Source: Luteimonas sp. J29
GTDB lineage: Bacteria; Pseudomonadota; Gammaproteobacteria; Xanthomonadales; Xanthomonadaceae
DNA length: 64,000 bases
Assembly (NCBI RefSeq): GCF_000472505.1
Contig: NZ_AWZR01000001.1
Coordinates: forward strand, 1-64,000
Reading direction: 5' to 3'
Shown: positions 15,365-27,984 of the stretch, in pieces
How the letters are laid out: each line of letters opens with the position of its first letter
Numbering within the stretch: the stretch's first letter is position 1
Made by a program: the position numbers and the translations under genes
Notes under the pieces: generated by a model
What the model was told of the DNA's origin: nothing
Seen by the model: the letters and a program-made list of their open reading frames with translations, nothing else
Database searches by the model: none

Positions 15365-16455
15365 TGCCCTGGTTCCGCGCCAGCGCCGGGGGACGCCGCC
15401 GGCAGTTCGATGAAGAAGGTACTGCCCTGCCCGGGCCGCGACTCGGCCCGGATGCTCCCGCCATGGCACTCGGCCACCCGCCTCGCGATCGCGAGACCGA
15501 GTCCGTGGCCGCCGCCCTGGTTGCTGCCATGCAGGCGCTGGAACGGCAGGAACAGCTTGTCAGCATAGCGCATGTCGAAGCCGCAACCCCGGTCGGAGAC
15601 CGCGAGCCGCAGGCGGCCGTCCTCGACCGCGCCCTCGACCGTGATCCTGGTCTCCTCGCACCCCGACGAGAACTTCCACGCGTTGTCGAACACCTCGCGC
15701 AACAGCACCTTGAGCCAGCGTTCATCGCCGCGTGCCCACAGGCCGGGCGCGATCGTGATCCGGGCGGCGCGGTCGCGCGCGGCGTCCTGCAGGTCGGTGG
15801 CGACCCATTCGCACAGCAGGCTCACGTCCACCGGCTCCTCGCGCATCGGCTGGCGGGAGACGCGGAGGAACTCGAGCAACGCCCGGACGAGGTCGTCGGC
15901 GCGCGCGGCCGCGGCGCGGATGCGCTCCAGGTCGGGCTTGCCCGCCTCCGCCACCAGCCCGGCCTCGTCCAGGCGTGCGGCGAAGCCGGCGATGCCGCGC
16001 AGCGGCGCGCGCAATTCGTGCGACAGGCCGTGGGCCACGTGTTCCTGCAACTCGGCGGTGGCCCGCTCGCGCTCGCGCTGCCGCCGTTCCGCGCCGATGT
16101 CTGTGCACTGCAACAGGACGCCGCCTGCATCGGGCAGCGCGGCCAGCACCACCCGCCATGCGGGGAAGGCTCCATCGTCGGACTCGAGCACCACGCGCGC
16201 GGGCCGCGCATGGTCCGGCGTGGCGAGCCACCGTGCGATGCCCGTGGCGATGCCGCCATCGAACACCGCTTCATGCGCGCGCGTGCCCTGCAGCGAGGCA
16301 GGCGGCTGGCCGGCCAGCGCCGCCAGCGCCGCGTTCACCTGCAGCCACTCGCCCTGCGGCGAGAGCAGCGCCAGCCCGGCATCGGCGTGGTCGAATGCCT
16401 GGCGATGCAGTAGCGTCGATCCGGTCTCCACGGTACCCCGCGCGGGGCGCGGCAC
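15361..16455 (-). CDS. PAS-domain sensor histidine kinase
   Basis: 364 aa. An N-terminal PAS domain (about residues 15-125: HADAGLALLSPQGEWLQVNA) is followed by a HisKA dimerisation helix with His146 (AHGLSHELRAPLRGI) and an HATPase domain with N-box FDNAWKFSS, G1 DRGCGFD and G2 GGGHGLGLAIARRV. No membrane segments are seen, so it is probably cytoplasmic. It phosphorylates the receiver encoded next. The arrangement looks like a bacteriophytochrome kinase without the GAF-PHY light-sensing part. The signal is unknown. Confidence 0.92.
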   Translation of the reverse strand: MPRPARGTVETGSTLLHRQAFDHADAGLALLSPQGEWLQVNAALAALAGQPPASLQGTRAHEAVFDGGIATGIARWLATPDHARPARVVLESDDGAFPAWRVVLAALPDAGGVLLQCTDIGAERRQRERERATAELQEHVAHGLSHELRAPLRGIAGFAARLDEAGLVAEAGKPDLERIRAAAARADDLVRALLEFLRVSRQPMREEPVDVSLLCEWVATDLQDAARDRAARITIAPGLWARGDERWLKVLLREVFDNAWKFSSGCEETRITVEGAVEDGRLRLAVSDRGCGFDMRYADKLFLPFQRLHGSNQGGGHGLGLAIARRVAECHGGSIRAESRPGQGSTFFIELPAASPGAGAEPGQ

Positions 16456-16539
16456 GCGCCCAGTGGGGCAAGTCTACGCAACCGCCGGGCCGATGCGCCG
16501 TGCAGGGGCGCGAGGCAGCACCCGCGCCGCGTCGAGCAT

Positions 16540-17646
16540 TCAGAACAGCTCGCCCTGCGCGCCGGGCGCGGTCGGCGCCCGGAACGCGGACGTGTCCAGC
16601 GGCGGCAGGCCGGGGAAGCCGAGCCGCCGGCGCGCGCGCGCGAAGCGCTGCGCCAACAGCTGCGCGAACGGGCCCTCGCCGTGCATGCGGCGGCCGAAGC
16701 CGCCGTCGTAGTCGCGCCCGCCGCGCATCTGCCGCACCAGGCTCATCACGTGCGCGGCGCGGTCGGGGTAGTGCAGCTGCAGCCACTCGCGCCAGATGTC
16801 GCCCAGTTCGTGCGGCAGCCGCAGCAGCACGTAACCGGCGGCCCGGGCGCCGGCCTCGTGCGCGGCCTCGAGGATGGCCTCGAGCTCGTGGTCGGTGATC
16901 GCCGGCACCACCGGCGCCACCAGCACGCCGACCGGGACCCCGGCGTCGGCGAGCGCCCGGATCGTGCGCAGGCGCGCGTGCGGCGCGCAGGCCCGCGGCT
17001 CCATCCGCGACGACAGGCGGTTGTCGAGCGTGGTCACCGAGACGTGCGCGGCCACCAGGCCCTGCGCGGCCAGCGGCGCGAGCAGGTCGAGGTCGCGCTG
17101 CACCAGCGCGCTCTTGGTCACCAGCCGGAACGGGTGGCGGAACTCGGCCAGCACCTCGATCAGCCCGCGGGTGATCCGGTAGCGGCGCTCGATCGGCTGG
17201 TAGGCGTCGGTGTTCACGCCCAGCGCGATCGGCGTGCAGCGGTAGCCCGCGCGCGACAGCTCGGCGCGCAGGCGTTCGGCGGCGTTGGTCTTGGCGAACA
17301 GCCGGGTTTCGAAGTCGAGGCCAGGCGACAGGTTCACCCAGGCATGCGACGGGCGCGCGTAGCAGTACACGCAGCCGTGCTCGCAGCCGCGGTAGGGATT
17401 GATCGACTGCTCGAAGCCCAGGTCCGGCGACTGGTTGCGGCTGACGATGCCGCGCGCCGCCTCCTCGTGGACGCGGGTGTCCGGGTGCGGATCCGGGCTG
17501 GTGTCGTCGCCCGCGTCGCGCGCGTCCCAGCCGTCGTCGCAGGCCTCGACGGTGGTGGTCTCGTAGCGGCCGGGCACGTACGAGGCCGCGCCGCGTCCCT
17601 TGACCGGGGCGGTGGCCGGGGCCCTGGCTTTCGTCGCCATCGACAT
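16540..17646 (-). CDS. PA0069-family radical SAM protein
   Basis: 368 aa. The radical SAM cluster motif is C-x3-C-x2-C in INPYRGCEHGCVYCYARPSH (about residues 86-105), followed by NLSPGLDFETRLFAK, a marker of the Rv2578c/PA0069 family. GVNTDAYQP and TKSALVQRDLDLL are further family features. It probably carries one [4Fe-4S] cluster and cleaves S-adenosylmethionine; some relatives resemble spore photoproduct lyase, but the reaction of this family is not known. It is divergent from the cardiolipin synthase gene with a 51-bp gap. Confidence 0.9.
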   Translation of the reverse strand: MSMATKARAPATAPVKGRGAASYVPGRYETTTVEACDDGWDARDAGDDTSPDPHPDTRVHEEAARGIVSRNQSPDLGFEQSINPYRGCEHGCVYCYARPSHAWVNLSPGLDFETRLFAKTNAAERLRAELSRAGYRCTPIALGVNTDAYQPIERRYRITRGLIEVLAEFRHPFRLVTKSALVQRDLDLLAPLAAQGLVAAHVSVTTLDNRLSSRMEPRACAPHARLRTIRALADAGVPVGVLVAPVVPAITDHELEAILEAAHEAGARAAGYVLLRLPHELGDIWREWLQLHYPDRAAHVMSLVRQMRGGRDYDGGFGRRMHGEGPFAQLLAQRFARARRRLGFPGLPPLDTSAFRAPTAPGAQGELF

Positions 17647-17697
17647 CCCGCTAGCCTAGCGCCGGTGCGTCGCAGCCGACGCGACGACGGGCCCGCC

Positions 17698-19143
17698 GTG
17701 CCGATCCTCGATCTCCTGCAACAGGCCTGGAACGCGCTCGCCTCGGCCCCCCACCTGCGCCTGTACCTGGCCATGGGCTGGGGCCTGTACCTGCTGGTGC
17801 TCGGCGGCTGGATCATCCTGCAGAAGCGCGAGCCGGTGGCGACGCTGAGCTGGCTGCTCGGCCTGGCCCTGCTGCCCTACGTCGGCTTCCTCGTCTACCA
17901 CGTGTTCGGGCCGCAGCGGATCCGCCGCCAGCGCCTGCGCCGCGCGCGGGTGCGCGGCGAGCTGCCGACCCAGGGCCTGGTGGACAACGAGGAGGTGGCC
18001 GAGCTGGCGCGCATGGCGCACGCGGTCACCGGGCTGCCGATGACCACGGCGACCGGCGTACGCCTGCTGGTGGACGGCGCGGCCAAGTACGACGCGCTGC
18101 TGGCCGACATCGCCGGAGCGCGCGAGCACATCCACCTCGAGTACTACATCTGGCATCCCGACCGGACCGGCACCGCACTGCGCGATGCGCTGGTGGAGCG
18201 CGCGCAGGCCGGGGTCAAGGTGCGCCTGCTGGTCGATGCCTTCGGCGGCGGCAAGTGCGCGAAGCTGTTCCGTCCGCTGGTGGACGCCGGCGGCGAGCTG
18301 GCCTGGTTCCATCCCACCCGCTTCGGCCGCATCTGGCAGCGGCCGTGGGCCAACCTGCGCAGCCATCGCAAGCTGGTCGTGATCGACGGGCGCATCGGCT
18401 ACACCGGCGGGATGAACGTCAGCGACGACCAGAACGAGCGGGTCAATCCACGCGCCTACCGCGACCTGCACCTGCGCCTGGAAGGCAACGTGGTACGGGC
18501 GCTGCAGCTGGTGTTCGTCGAGGACTGGGCCTATGCCACGGGCGAACGCGACTTCATCGGCGAGGTCGCGCGGCAGACCCCGCGCCAGCCGACCGGCCGG
18601 GTCTGCGCCCAGGTGGTCCCGTCGGGGCCGGATTCGCCCTGGGAGGCGATCCACCGCATGCACGTGGGCGCGATCCACGCCGCGCGCGAGCGGGTATGGC
18701 TGGTCACGCCCTACTTCGTGCCGGGCGAGGCGGCGATGATGGCGCTGACCTCGGCCGCCCTCGCCGGCCTGGACGTGCGGTTGCTGGTGCCGCGGTTGAG
18801 CGACTCGCGCCTGGTCACGCTCGCCGCCCGCTCGTACTTCGGCCCGCTGCTGGTGGCGGGCGTGAAGATCTACGAGTACGGCCCGCGCATGCTGCACACC
18901 AAGGCCCTGCTGGTGGACGACAGCACGGTGCTGGTGGGCAGCGCCAACTTCGACCACCGCAGCTTCCGGCTCAACTTCGAGGTCTCGGTGCTGTTCGAGG
19001 ACGCGGACCTGGGCGCGGCGCTGGCCGAGCTGATCGAAGGCGAACTGGCCAACGCGCCGCGGGTGCGGCAGGGCCGCCACCGGAGCCTGCTCGGCGCGCG
19101 TCTGCCCGAGGCGCTGGCGCGACTGATGTCGCCCCTGCTGTAG
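17698..19143 (+). CDS. cls: Cardiolipin synthase
   Basis: 481 aa with a GTG start at 17698. Two N-terminal membrane helices (YLAMGWGLYLLVLGGWIIL and SWLLGLALLPYVGFLVYHVF) precede two phospholipase-D domains with the H-x-K-x4-D motif: SHRKLVVIDGR (near residue 225) and LHTKALLVDDS (near residue 400), the latter followed by GSANFDHRSFRLNFE. It condenses two phosphatidylglycerols to cardiolipin at the inner membrane. The longer upstream reading runs antisense to the radical SAM gene and is rejected. Confidence 0.95.
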   Translation: MPILDLLQQAWNALASAPHLRLYLAMGWGLYLLVLGGWIILQKREPVATLSWLLGLALLPYVGFLVYHVFGPQRIRRQRLRRARVRGELPTQGLVDNEEVAELARMAHAVTGLPMTTATGVRLLVDGAAKYDALLADIAGAREHIHLEYYIWHPDRTGTALRDALVERAQAGVKVRLLVDAFGGGKCAKLFRPLVDAGGELAWFHPTRFGRIWQRPWANLRSHRKLVVIDGRIGYTGGMNVSDDQNERVNPRAYRDLHLRLEGNVVRALQLVFVEDWAYATGERDFIGEVARQTPRQPTGRVCAQVVPSGPDSPWEAIHRMHVGAIHAARERVWLVTPYFVPGEAAMMALTSAALAGLDVRLLVPRLSDSRLVTLAARSYFGPLLVAGVKIYEYGPRMLHTKALLVDDSTVLVGSANFDHRSFRLNFEVSVLFEDADLGAALAELIEGELANAPRVRQGRHRSLLGARLPEALARLMSPLL

Positions 19144-19255
19144 CCCCCTGCCCCGGCCGCGCGGCTGGACGATCGGCGGCCGCGGCGGCGTGGGCGGCAT
19201 GCCGCGGCCGGCCTGGCGGTTAGACTTGCCGCATCCCCGCAACGGAGCCTGCCCC

Positions 19256-19549
19256 ATGCCCTGGTTGTTCCTGTTGCTGGCGATCGCGGCACTGGCGATC
19301 GCCTTCATGGCCTCGTCGGTCGTGGTGGTCGCCCTGTGCCTGCTGGCCGCCCTGGTCCTGCTGGGCATGTGGGTGCTGGGCCTGCTGGCGCAGCGCATCG
19401 ACAACCGCAGCCGTCACGACGCGCAGATGCTCGACCCGCGCGAACTGCAGCGGATGCGCGAACTGGCCGAAGCGCGCCGCGCGGCCGCGGCCGCGGGCAC
19501 CCAGGCAGCGGCGGGCGGCGTGCAGGGCGACCGCTCGCAGGCGTCCTGA
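19256..19549 (+). CDS. Small hypothetical membrane protein
   Basis: 97 aa. A long hydrophobic N-terminal stretch (about residues 3-46: LFLLLAIAALAIAFMASS, then VVVALCLLAALVLLGMWVLG) probably forms two membrane helices. The charged, alanine-rich C-terminal half (RIDNRSRHDAQMLDPRELQR) is likely a cytoplasmic helix. It stops 9 bp before pdxJ on the same strand, so the two are probably co-transcribed. No family recognised. TAGACTT about 25 bp before the ATG may be a -10. Confidence 0.75.
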   Translation: MPWLFLLLAIAALAIAFMASSVVVVALCLLAALVLLGMWVLGLLAQRIDNRSRHDAQMLDPRELQRMRELAEARRAAAAAGTQAAAGGVQGDRSQAS

Positions 19550-19558
19550 GCACGGCGG

Positions 19559-20323
19559 ATGCAGGCTCCGGTGTCCACGCGGCTCAGCGTCAACCTCAAC
19601 AAGATCGCGGTGCTGCGCAATTCGCGCGGCGGCGCCGAGCCCGACGTGGTGCGCGCGGCGCGCACGGTGCTCGATGCCGGCGCCCACGGCATCACCGTGC
19701 ACCCGCGCCCCGACTCGCGCCACATCCGCCACGACGACGTGCTGGCGCTGGCCGGGGTGTGCGCCGAGTACGGGGTCGAGTTCAACATCGAGGGCAATCC
19801 GTTCGCACCGCCGCGCGAGGGCTACCCCGGCCTGGTGGCGCTGTGCGAGCGGGTGCGCCCGGCGCAGGTGACCCTGGTGCCGGACGGCGATGCGCAGATC
19901 ACGTCCGACCACGGCTTCGACTTCGCCCGCGAGGCCGGGGCGCTGGCGCCGCTGGTGTCACGGCTGAAGGAGGCCGGCTGCCGGGTCAGCCTGTTCGCCG
20001 ATGCCGGCAGCGAGGTCGCGCTGGCGGCCGGGATCGGCGCCGACCGGGTCGAGCTCTACACCGGTCCCTACGCGGAGGCCTTCGCGGCCGGCCAGGCCGG
20101 CCAGGCCCTGCCCGCCTTCGCCGCGACCGCCGCCGCCGCGCGCGCCGCAGGGCTGGGGGTCAACGCCGGCCACGACCTGAGCCAGGCCAACCTCGGCCCG
20201 TTCCTGGCCGCGGTGCCCGGCGTCGAGGAGGTCTCGATCGGCCATGCCCTGATCGGCGAGGCGCTGTACGAGGGCCTGGCCGCCACGGTCGCGCGCTACC
20301 TGGCCATCCTCGCCGGACGCTGA
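19559..20323 (+). CDS. pdxJ: Pyridoxine 5'-phosphate synthase
   Basis: 254 aa. It condenses 3-amino-2-oxopropyl phosphate with 1-deoxyxylulose 5-phosphate to pyridoxine 5'-phosphate, the last step of the DXP-dependent vitamin B6 route. Family motifs: [17 protein letters not shown] (N-terminus), [42 protein letters not shown] and [13 protein letters not shown]-barrel length is normal. The family start usually follows a short leader, as here. Confidence 0.96.
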   Translation: MQAPVSTRLSVNLNKIAVLRNSRGGAEPDVVRAARTVLDAGAHGITVHPRPDSRHIRHDDVLALAGVCAEYGVEFNIEGNPFAPPREGYPGLVALCERVRPAQVTLVPDGDAQITSDHGFDFAREAGALAPLVSRLKEAGCRVSLFADAGSEVALAAGIGADRVELYTGPYAEAFAAGQAGQALPAFAATAAAARAAGLGVNAGHDLSQANLGPFLAAVPGVEEVSIGHALIGEALYEGLAATVARYLAILAGR

Positions 20324-20368
20324 CGCCCGCGCGGCCGCCACGGATCCTGCGTCCCGTCGGCGCGGCCC

Positions 20369-20395
20369 AAAAAAAACGCCGCCCGAAGGCGGCGT
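20369..20395 (-). terminator. Rho-independent terminator of the tonB-exbB-exbD operon
   Basis: On the - strand ACGCCGCC-TTCG-GGCGGCGT is followed by a run of seven T. It is an 8-bp stem with a UUCG tetraloop, located 60 bp after the stop of the second exbD. It may also serve pdxJ from the other side. Confidence 0.9.
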
Positions 20396-20454
20396 GGGAA
20401 AGGTTGTCGCGGTAAGCGGCCGGCGCGCTGCAGGCGACGCCGGACGGTCGTGCT

Positions 20455-20871
20455 TTACTTCTTGACGAATCCGATCTTCTGCATGTGCGCGTTCTTGGCC
20501 GCGGCCAGCACCTTGGCCAGCACGCCATACTCGGCGTCCTCGCTCATGTCGATCTCGAGCGTGGGCTGGTTGGTGATGTCGCGCTGGACCTCGGCCTCCA
20601 TCATCTGGCGCAGCGCCGACAGCGGGGTCGGGCTGTCGTTCCAGAAGATGGAACCGGCCGAGTCGATCCGCAGGCGGATCGGCTCGGGGGGATCGACCGG
20701 GTTCTCCGGCGGGTTCAGCGAACGCTGCGGCAGGTCGATGTCGATCGGATAGGACACCTGCGGTGCCGTGACCATGAAGATGATCAGGAGCACCAGCATG
20801 ATGTCGCACAGGGGAATGATGTTGATGTCGGCCATCGGCGCGCCATCGCCACCACCTGATGAAAAAGCCAT
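20455..20871 (-). CDS. exbD: Biopolymer transport protein ExbD (second copy)
   Basis: 138 aa. A short cytoplasmic N-terminus ([20 protein letters not shown]) leads into one membrane helix containing the essential Asp ([18 protein letters not shown]) and a periplasmic domain. It is part of the ExbB-ExbD proton channel that drives TonB. It is 15 bp downstream of another exbD; the two proteins differ in the periplasmic part, so they are diverged paralogues rather than a fresh duplication. Tandem exbD genes are common in xanthomonads. Confidence 0.95.
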   Translation of the reverse strand: MAFSSGGGDGAPMADINIIPLCDIMLVLLIIFMVTAPQVSYPIDIDLPQRSLNPPENPVDPPEPIRLRIDSAGSIFWNDSPTPLSALRQMMEAEVQRDITNQPTLEIDMSEDAEYGVLAKVLAAAKNAHMQKIGFVKK

Positions 20872-20886
20872 CGTGCGTTCTCCCGA

Positions 20887-21315
<429 letters not shown>

Positions 21316-21342
21316 GTCGGTTCTCCGTCAGTCTTGGTTCGA

Positions 21343-22083
21343 TCAGCGCGACTCGCCGACGCGCGAACCCGTGGCGAAGAAGTCGTGCAGGTCGTGGGCG
21401 AAGGTGTCGAGCTTGTTGTTCGTGCTGCGGTTCAGGCGCACGAAGAAGTTGTAGCCGAGCACCGCCGGGATCGCGACCGCCAGACCGATCGCGGTCATGA
21501 TCAGCGCCTCGCCCACCGGGCCGGCGACCGCGCCGATGTCGGCCTGGCCGCTGGCGCCGATGCGGATCAGCGCGTTGTAGATGCCCCACACCGTGCCGAG
21601 CAGGCCGACGAACGGAGCGGTCGCGCCGACGGTGGCGAGCACGGTCAGGCCGGCTTCCAGGCCCAGCGACTCGCGGGTCACGGCCTGGCGCAGCGCGCGG
21701 TCGACGAACTCGGAGCGGCTGAGCGACTCGGCCAGGCGCGAACCGTCGTGGCGCTGGTGGTGGGCGGCGGCCTGGGCGGCGTCGAGGGCGACCTTGGAGA
21801 ACGGCTCGCTGCGCGGCTGCTCTTCCATGAAGCGGATCGCGTCCTGCGCGTTCGGGGTCTCCCAGAACGTCTGGATCACGCGGTCGGAGTTGCGCTTGAG
21901 CCGGATGTTCTTGATGAAGTTGTAGATGATCCAGTAGATCGAGAGCACCGACATGATGACGAGCACGATGAACACGATCCAGTTCACGACTGTCATGTGC
22001 TCGATCAGGTTCAAGAAGCCCATCTGGGTCAGTGCCTGGGCGTTGCCGGCTCCGGCAGCTGGGGCGGTGGTTTCCTGCAGCAT
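21343..22083 (-). CDS. exbB: Biopolymer transport protein ExbB (MotA/TolQ family)
   Basis: 246 aa with three membrane segments: about residues 32-56 (VVNWIVFIVLVIMSVLSIYW), 145-170 (LATVGATAPFVGLLGTVWGI, the MotA/TolQ/ExbB signature) and 195-218 (AIGLAVAIPAVLGYNFFVR). It makes the pentameric channel around the ExbD helix. The gene lies between tonB and the two exbD genes in one operon. Confidence 0.95.
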   Translation of the reverse strand: MLQETTAPAAGAGNAQALTQMGFLNLIEHMTVVNWIVFIVLVIMSVLSIYWIIYNFIKNIRLKRNSDRVIQTFWETPNAQDAIRFMEEQPRSEPFSKVALDAAQAAAHHQRHDGSRLAESLSRSEFVDRALRQAVTRESLGLEAGLTVLATVGATAPFVGLLGTVWGIYNALIRIGASGQADIGAVAGPVGEALIMTAIGLAVAIPAVLGYNFFVRLNRSTNNKLDTFAHDLHDFFATGSRVGESR

Positions 22084-22165
22084 GACGCTTACCTTCTAGA
22101 TGTTGTTGAGTGTAGGAGGTGGAACGGTGTAGCGGGTTGGAAAACCTGCGCGTGTTCGGCGGCGG

Positions 22166-22834
22166 TCAGCCGCCAAGCTTGAACTCGACCGGCACGCGGA
22201 CGCGACCGGGGGCCGGCTGGCCGTTGACGATCGAGGGATTGAACCGCCAGCGGCGGGCGGCCTGCATCGCGGCCCGGTCCAGGTCGCGGTTGCGGCTCGA
22301 CTTCTCGACCGACACGTTGGTCACGTTACCGCTCGCATCGACGTCGATGACCAGGATCACGGTGCCCTCGATACCGGCGCGCGCGGCGGCGGGCGGGTAC
22401 TGGGGCGGGTTCATGTTCTTGGACGAGATGTCCACGCTGGCGCCGATGTCGGGGGTCGGGGCCGGCGGCGCGGGCGGGGCCGGCGGCGGGGCCGGGGTAT
22501 CCATCGGCGACGGCTCGTCGAACACCACCGGCGGCTCCTCCGGGGGCGGCGGCAGCGGGGTCGGCTGCGGCGGCACCAGCTCCTTGATCGGCTGGGGCTT
22601 GGGCGGCTCCGGCGGCGGCGGCGGCGGGGGCGGCGGCGGGGGCGGCGGCTCGATGATCACCACCCGGGTGACGTCTTCGTCGCCCTGCTCGGCTTGGGGA
22701 GGCGTGGGGGGTGCCAGCAGCAGCAGGAGGGCCGCCGCGTGGATGGCCACCACGAGGGTGAAACCGGCGATTCGCGCCCAGTCCAGACCTTCGTCTTCGT
22801 CTTTCTTGTCGGTCTTCGGCAAGCGGTCGGTCAT
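22166..22834 (-). CDS. tonB: Energy transducer TonB
   Basis: 222 aa. One N-terminal membrane helix (about 21-42, ARIAGFTLVVAIHAAALLLL) is followed by a proline-rich spacer with an uninterrupted run of 13 prolines (about 63-75) and further Pro/Glu/Lys repeats that span the periplasm. The C-terminal TonB domain has YPPAAARAGIEGTVILVIDV and RWRFNPSIVNGQP. It carries proton-motive energy to outer-membrane receptors such as the one at 11128-13308. First gene of the tonB-exbB-exbD-exbD operon. Confidence 0.95.
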   Translation of the reverse strand: MTDRLPKTDKKDEDEGLDWARIAGFTLVVAIHAAALLLLLAPPTPPQAEQGDEDVTRVVIIEPPPPPPPPPPPPPEPPKPQPIKELVPPQPTPLPPPPEEPPVVFDEPSPMDTPAPPPAPPAPPAPTPDIGASVDISSKNMNPPQYPPAAARAGIEGTVILVIDVDASGNVTNVSVEKSSRNRDLDRAAMQAARRWRFNPSIVNGQPAPGRVRVPVEFKLGG

Positions 22835-22923
22835 GCGTTGAACTCAAGTCTGGCCGGGCGTGGGGGACGCCCTCGTGGTCGTGTCATGTGCCGCCGCCGT
22901 TTTCGGCGACGGGAATTTCCAAG

Positions 22924-22952
22924 CTTATACCAATCCGTCGGCGCGGTACCAA
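22924..22952 (-). promoter_or_regulatory. Predicted sigma-70 promoter of the tonB operon
   Basis: On the - strand TTGGTA (22947-22952) is followed after 17 bp by TATAAG (22924-22929). The tonB start is about 90 bp downstream. No Fur box was recognised around it. Confidence 0.6.
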
Positions 22953-22973
22953 CCGGTTGCTTGTGCAATCGGA

Positions 22974-24185
22974 TCAGTTCGAGCGGGCCAGGATCCGTCG
23001 CGCGTCCTCCGGAGACCGGACGCCCTTGTCCAGTGCGCGCTGGGCCGCTTCCTTGGCTTCGGCCAGCCGGCCCTCGTTCGACAGCAGCTTGGCGAGGTTG
23101 AGGTAGGTCTCGCCGGTGGGGGCCAGCGGCGCGGCCTTCTGGTAGGCGGCGATCGCCTCTTCGATGTTCTGCTCGTCGCCGAAGTAGTGGGCCTGGGCCA
23201 GGGCCACGTAGGTCTGGTAGTCCGGCGGCAGGATCTGCTTCTGCAGCCCGTCGTTGATGACTTCGATCGCCCTGGCGTGGCCGTCGTCCAGGGCCAGGTA
23301 GGAGGCGACGAGGTTGCGGTACTCGCGCTCCTCGGTCAGCTCGCCCTTGGCGCGCAGGCGCTCGTACACGGCGGCGGCCTTGTCGTACTGGTCGGTCTGC
23401 AGGTAAGTGACGGCCAGGTTGAGCTGCGAGCGCTTGTCGTCGGGCGTGGTGGCGGCGATCTGCTCGGCGAGCCTGGTCGCCTCCTCGCCGCGGTCGCTCT
23501 GGGCGTAGGCGGCCATGAGCAGCTGCTGCCAGGGGAGCTTGGCGTCCGGCGACTCGGCCAGGGGCTTGAGCGTGGCGATCGCTTCGTCGTAGCGCTCCAT
23601 GCGCAGCAGCACGTTCCCGCGGAAGGCGAGGATGTCGGGATCGGTGGTGGAGGTCTCGGCGATCAGTTCGTCGAGCGTGGCCAGCGCCTGGTCGTTGCGA
23701 TCGTCCTGGGCGTGGAGCTGGGCGACGATGAACTTGACCTCGTAGTGGTCGCGGTTCTTGAGCCCGTCGAACTCGAGCGCGCGCTCGAGGTAGGACAGCG
23801 CCTTGGCGTCGTCGTCGCCGAGCAGCAGGGCGCCGGCGATGCGCGCGGCGGAGGAGCGCTCGAAGGCGTTGGACTTCTCGTCGGCGATGATCTCGTCGGC
23901 CAGGGCCTGGGTCTTCTCGACGTCCTGCGCCTCGTAGGCATCGGACAGCTTGCCCAGGCGGGTGGCGGCGGCGCGCGAGGAGGTCTTGCCGTCCGGTTCC
24001 TTGCGGGTGGCGCCGGCGAAGCGGTCGGCCTGCTGCGCCTGCTGCCCGTCCTGGGCCTTGGCGGCGCGCTCGGCCCGCCGCTGCTCGGCCCGGGTCTCCT
24101 GGGCGAGGGCGGTGGTGGTCGCCAGCATCAGGCCGGTGGCCATCATCGCGGTGAGCAGGCGGGTCGGGAACGTCTTGTGGGACAT
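22974..24185 (-). CDS. Periplasmic tetratricopeptide-repeat protein
   Basis: 403 aa. A signal peptide (MSHKTFPTRLLTAMMATGLM...ALAQ) is followed by a charged linker and a series of TPR-like helical pairs (for example ALSYLERALEFDG, AIATLKPLAESPD, NLAVTYLQTDQYDKAAAVYE, NLAKLLSNEGRLAEAKEAAQ). Such superhelices mediate protein contacts. It is upstream of the tonB operon on the same strand, but the tonB promoter lies in the 139-bp gap, so it is a separate unit. It may help a TonB-linked or envelope complex; that link is inference. Confidence 0.88.
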   Translation of the reverse strand: MSHKTFPTRLLTAMMATGLMLATTTALAQETRAEQRRAERAAKAQDGQQAQQADRFAGATRKEPDGKTSSRAAATRLGKLSDAYEAQDVEKTQALADEIIADEKSNAFERSSAARIAGALLLGDDDAKALSYLERALEFDGLKNRDHYEVKFIVAQLHAQDDRNDQALATLDELIAETSTTDPDILAFRGNVLLRMERYDEAIATLKPLAESPDAKLPWQQLLMAAYAQSDRGEEATRLAEQIAATTPDDKRSQLNLAVTYLQTDQYDKAAAVYERLRAKGELTEEREYRNLVASYLALDDGHARAIEVINDGLQKQILPPDYQTYVALAQAHYFGDEQNIEEAIAAYQKAAPLAPTGETYLNLAKLLSNEGRLAEAKEAAQRALDKGVRSPEDARRILARSN

Positions 24186-24273
24186 CGGTCTGGCCTCGTC
24201 GCAGGCGCCAGGCAGGGGCGCGGGGGGTAGGAAGGGTATTGCGAAACGGCGGTGGCGCGAAACCCCGCGCCGT

Positions 24274-25065
24274 TCATCCGCAAGCCGGACGGCGTCCTGC
24301 CGAGCGCGCCTGCTGCCAGGTCGGCACGAGCTGGTCGGCGCGCGCGCGCAGCTCGGCGATGCGGCTCTGGGGGTCCGGGTGGGTCGAGAGCCACTGCGGC
24401 GGGCGGTTGCCGCCCGCGGCGATCATGTTCTCCCACAGGGCCACGGCGGCGCGCGGGTCGAATCCGGCCTGGGCCATCAGCCGCTGGCCAACCACGTCGG
24501 CCTCGCTTTCCTGGGCGCGCGATCCGGGCAGCAGGAATCCGGTCTGGGCGATCAGGCCGCCGCCCTGGGCCGCCAGCTGGCCGTAGTCGCCGGCCAGCGC
24601 GCCGAGCAGCTGGACCACGCCGGCCGCGCCCATCTGGCGGGTGATGCGCTCGTCGTGGTGGCGCTCGACCACGTGGCCGATCTCGTGCGCGACCACCGCG
24701 GCCAGCTGGTCCTGGTTCTTGGCCACCGAGAACAGGCCGGTGTTGATCCCGACCTTGCCGCCGGGCAGGGCGTAGGCGTTGGGCTCGTTCTCGGCGAAGA
24801 CCGCAGTCTCCCAGGCCAGGCGCTGCTGGTCGGCCGGCAGCTGGCGCACCAGCGCGTCGACCACGCAGCGCACGTAGGCGTTCTGGCGCGCATCGTTGCT
24901 CAGCGGGCCCTTCTGGCGGGCCTCGGTGAAGGCCTGCGCGCCGAGCTGGTTGAGCTGCTCCTGCGAGACCGCGCCGACGTACTGGCGTCGTCCGGTGGAC
25001 GACGTCGTGGTGGCGCACGCAGCCAGGACGGCGACGGCGACCAGCACGGTCAGGATGTGCTTCAT
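24274..25065 (-). CDS. M48-family metalloprotease, lipoprotein
   Basis: 263 aa. Lipobox LAAC with Cys17 after a short signal peptide. The zinc site HEIGH is at residues 127-131, with the third ligand in QESEADVVG. It resembles LoiP/YcaL-type proteases that cleave misassembled outer-membrane proteins in the periplasm. C-terminal STHPDPQSRIAELRA is the usual end of the M48 domain. It is 88 bp upstream of the TPR gene on the same strand and could be co-transcribed with it. Confidence 0.93.
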   Translation of the reverse strand: MKHILTVLVAVAVLAACATTTSSTGRRQYVGAVSQEQLNQLGAQAFTEARQKGPLSNDARQNAYVRCVVDALVRQLPADQQRLAWETAVFAENEPNAYALPGGKVGINTGLFSVAKNQDQLAAVVAHEIGHVVERHHDERITRQMGAAGVVQLLGALAGDYGQLAAQGGGLIAQTGFLLPGSRAQESEADVVGQRLMAQAGFDPRAAVALWENMIAAGGNRPPQWLSTHPDPQSRIAELRARADQLVPTWQQARSAGRRPACG

Positions 25066-25233
25066 GGGGGCGAGGTTCCGGACTGGAGGGCGCGAGTTTG
25101 GCGACGAAGATCTTAAATTTTCGTCAATCGCGCGTGACTTCCGGCGTGCGAACCGGTGCCGCGCATTGCACCCACCAGCGCGGTTCAGCGAGGTGGAGCG
25201 GCCGCGAAGGCGCGGCCGTCCGTGCCCCTGGCC

Positions 25234-27984
<2,751 letters not shown>

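Noticed and set aside
22600..22660. Glycine-rich + strand ORF opposite tonB
   Set aside because: It is the complement of the polyproline codons in TonB and has no other coding support.
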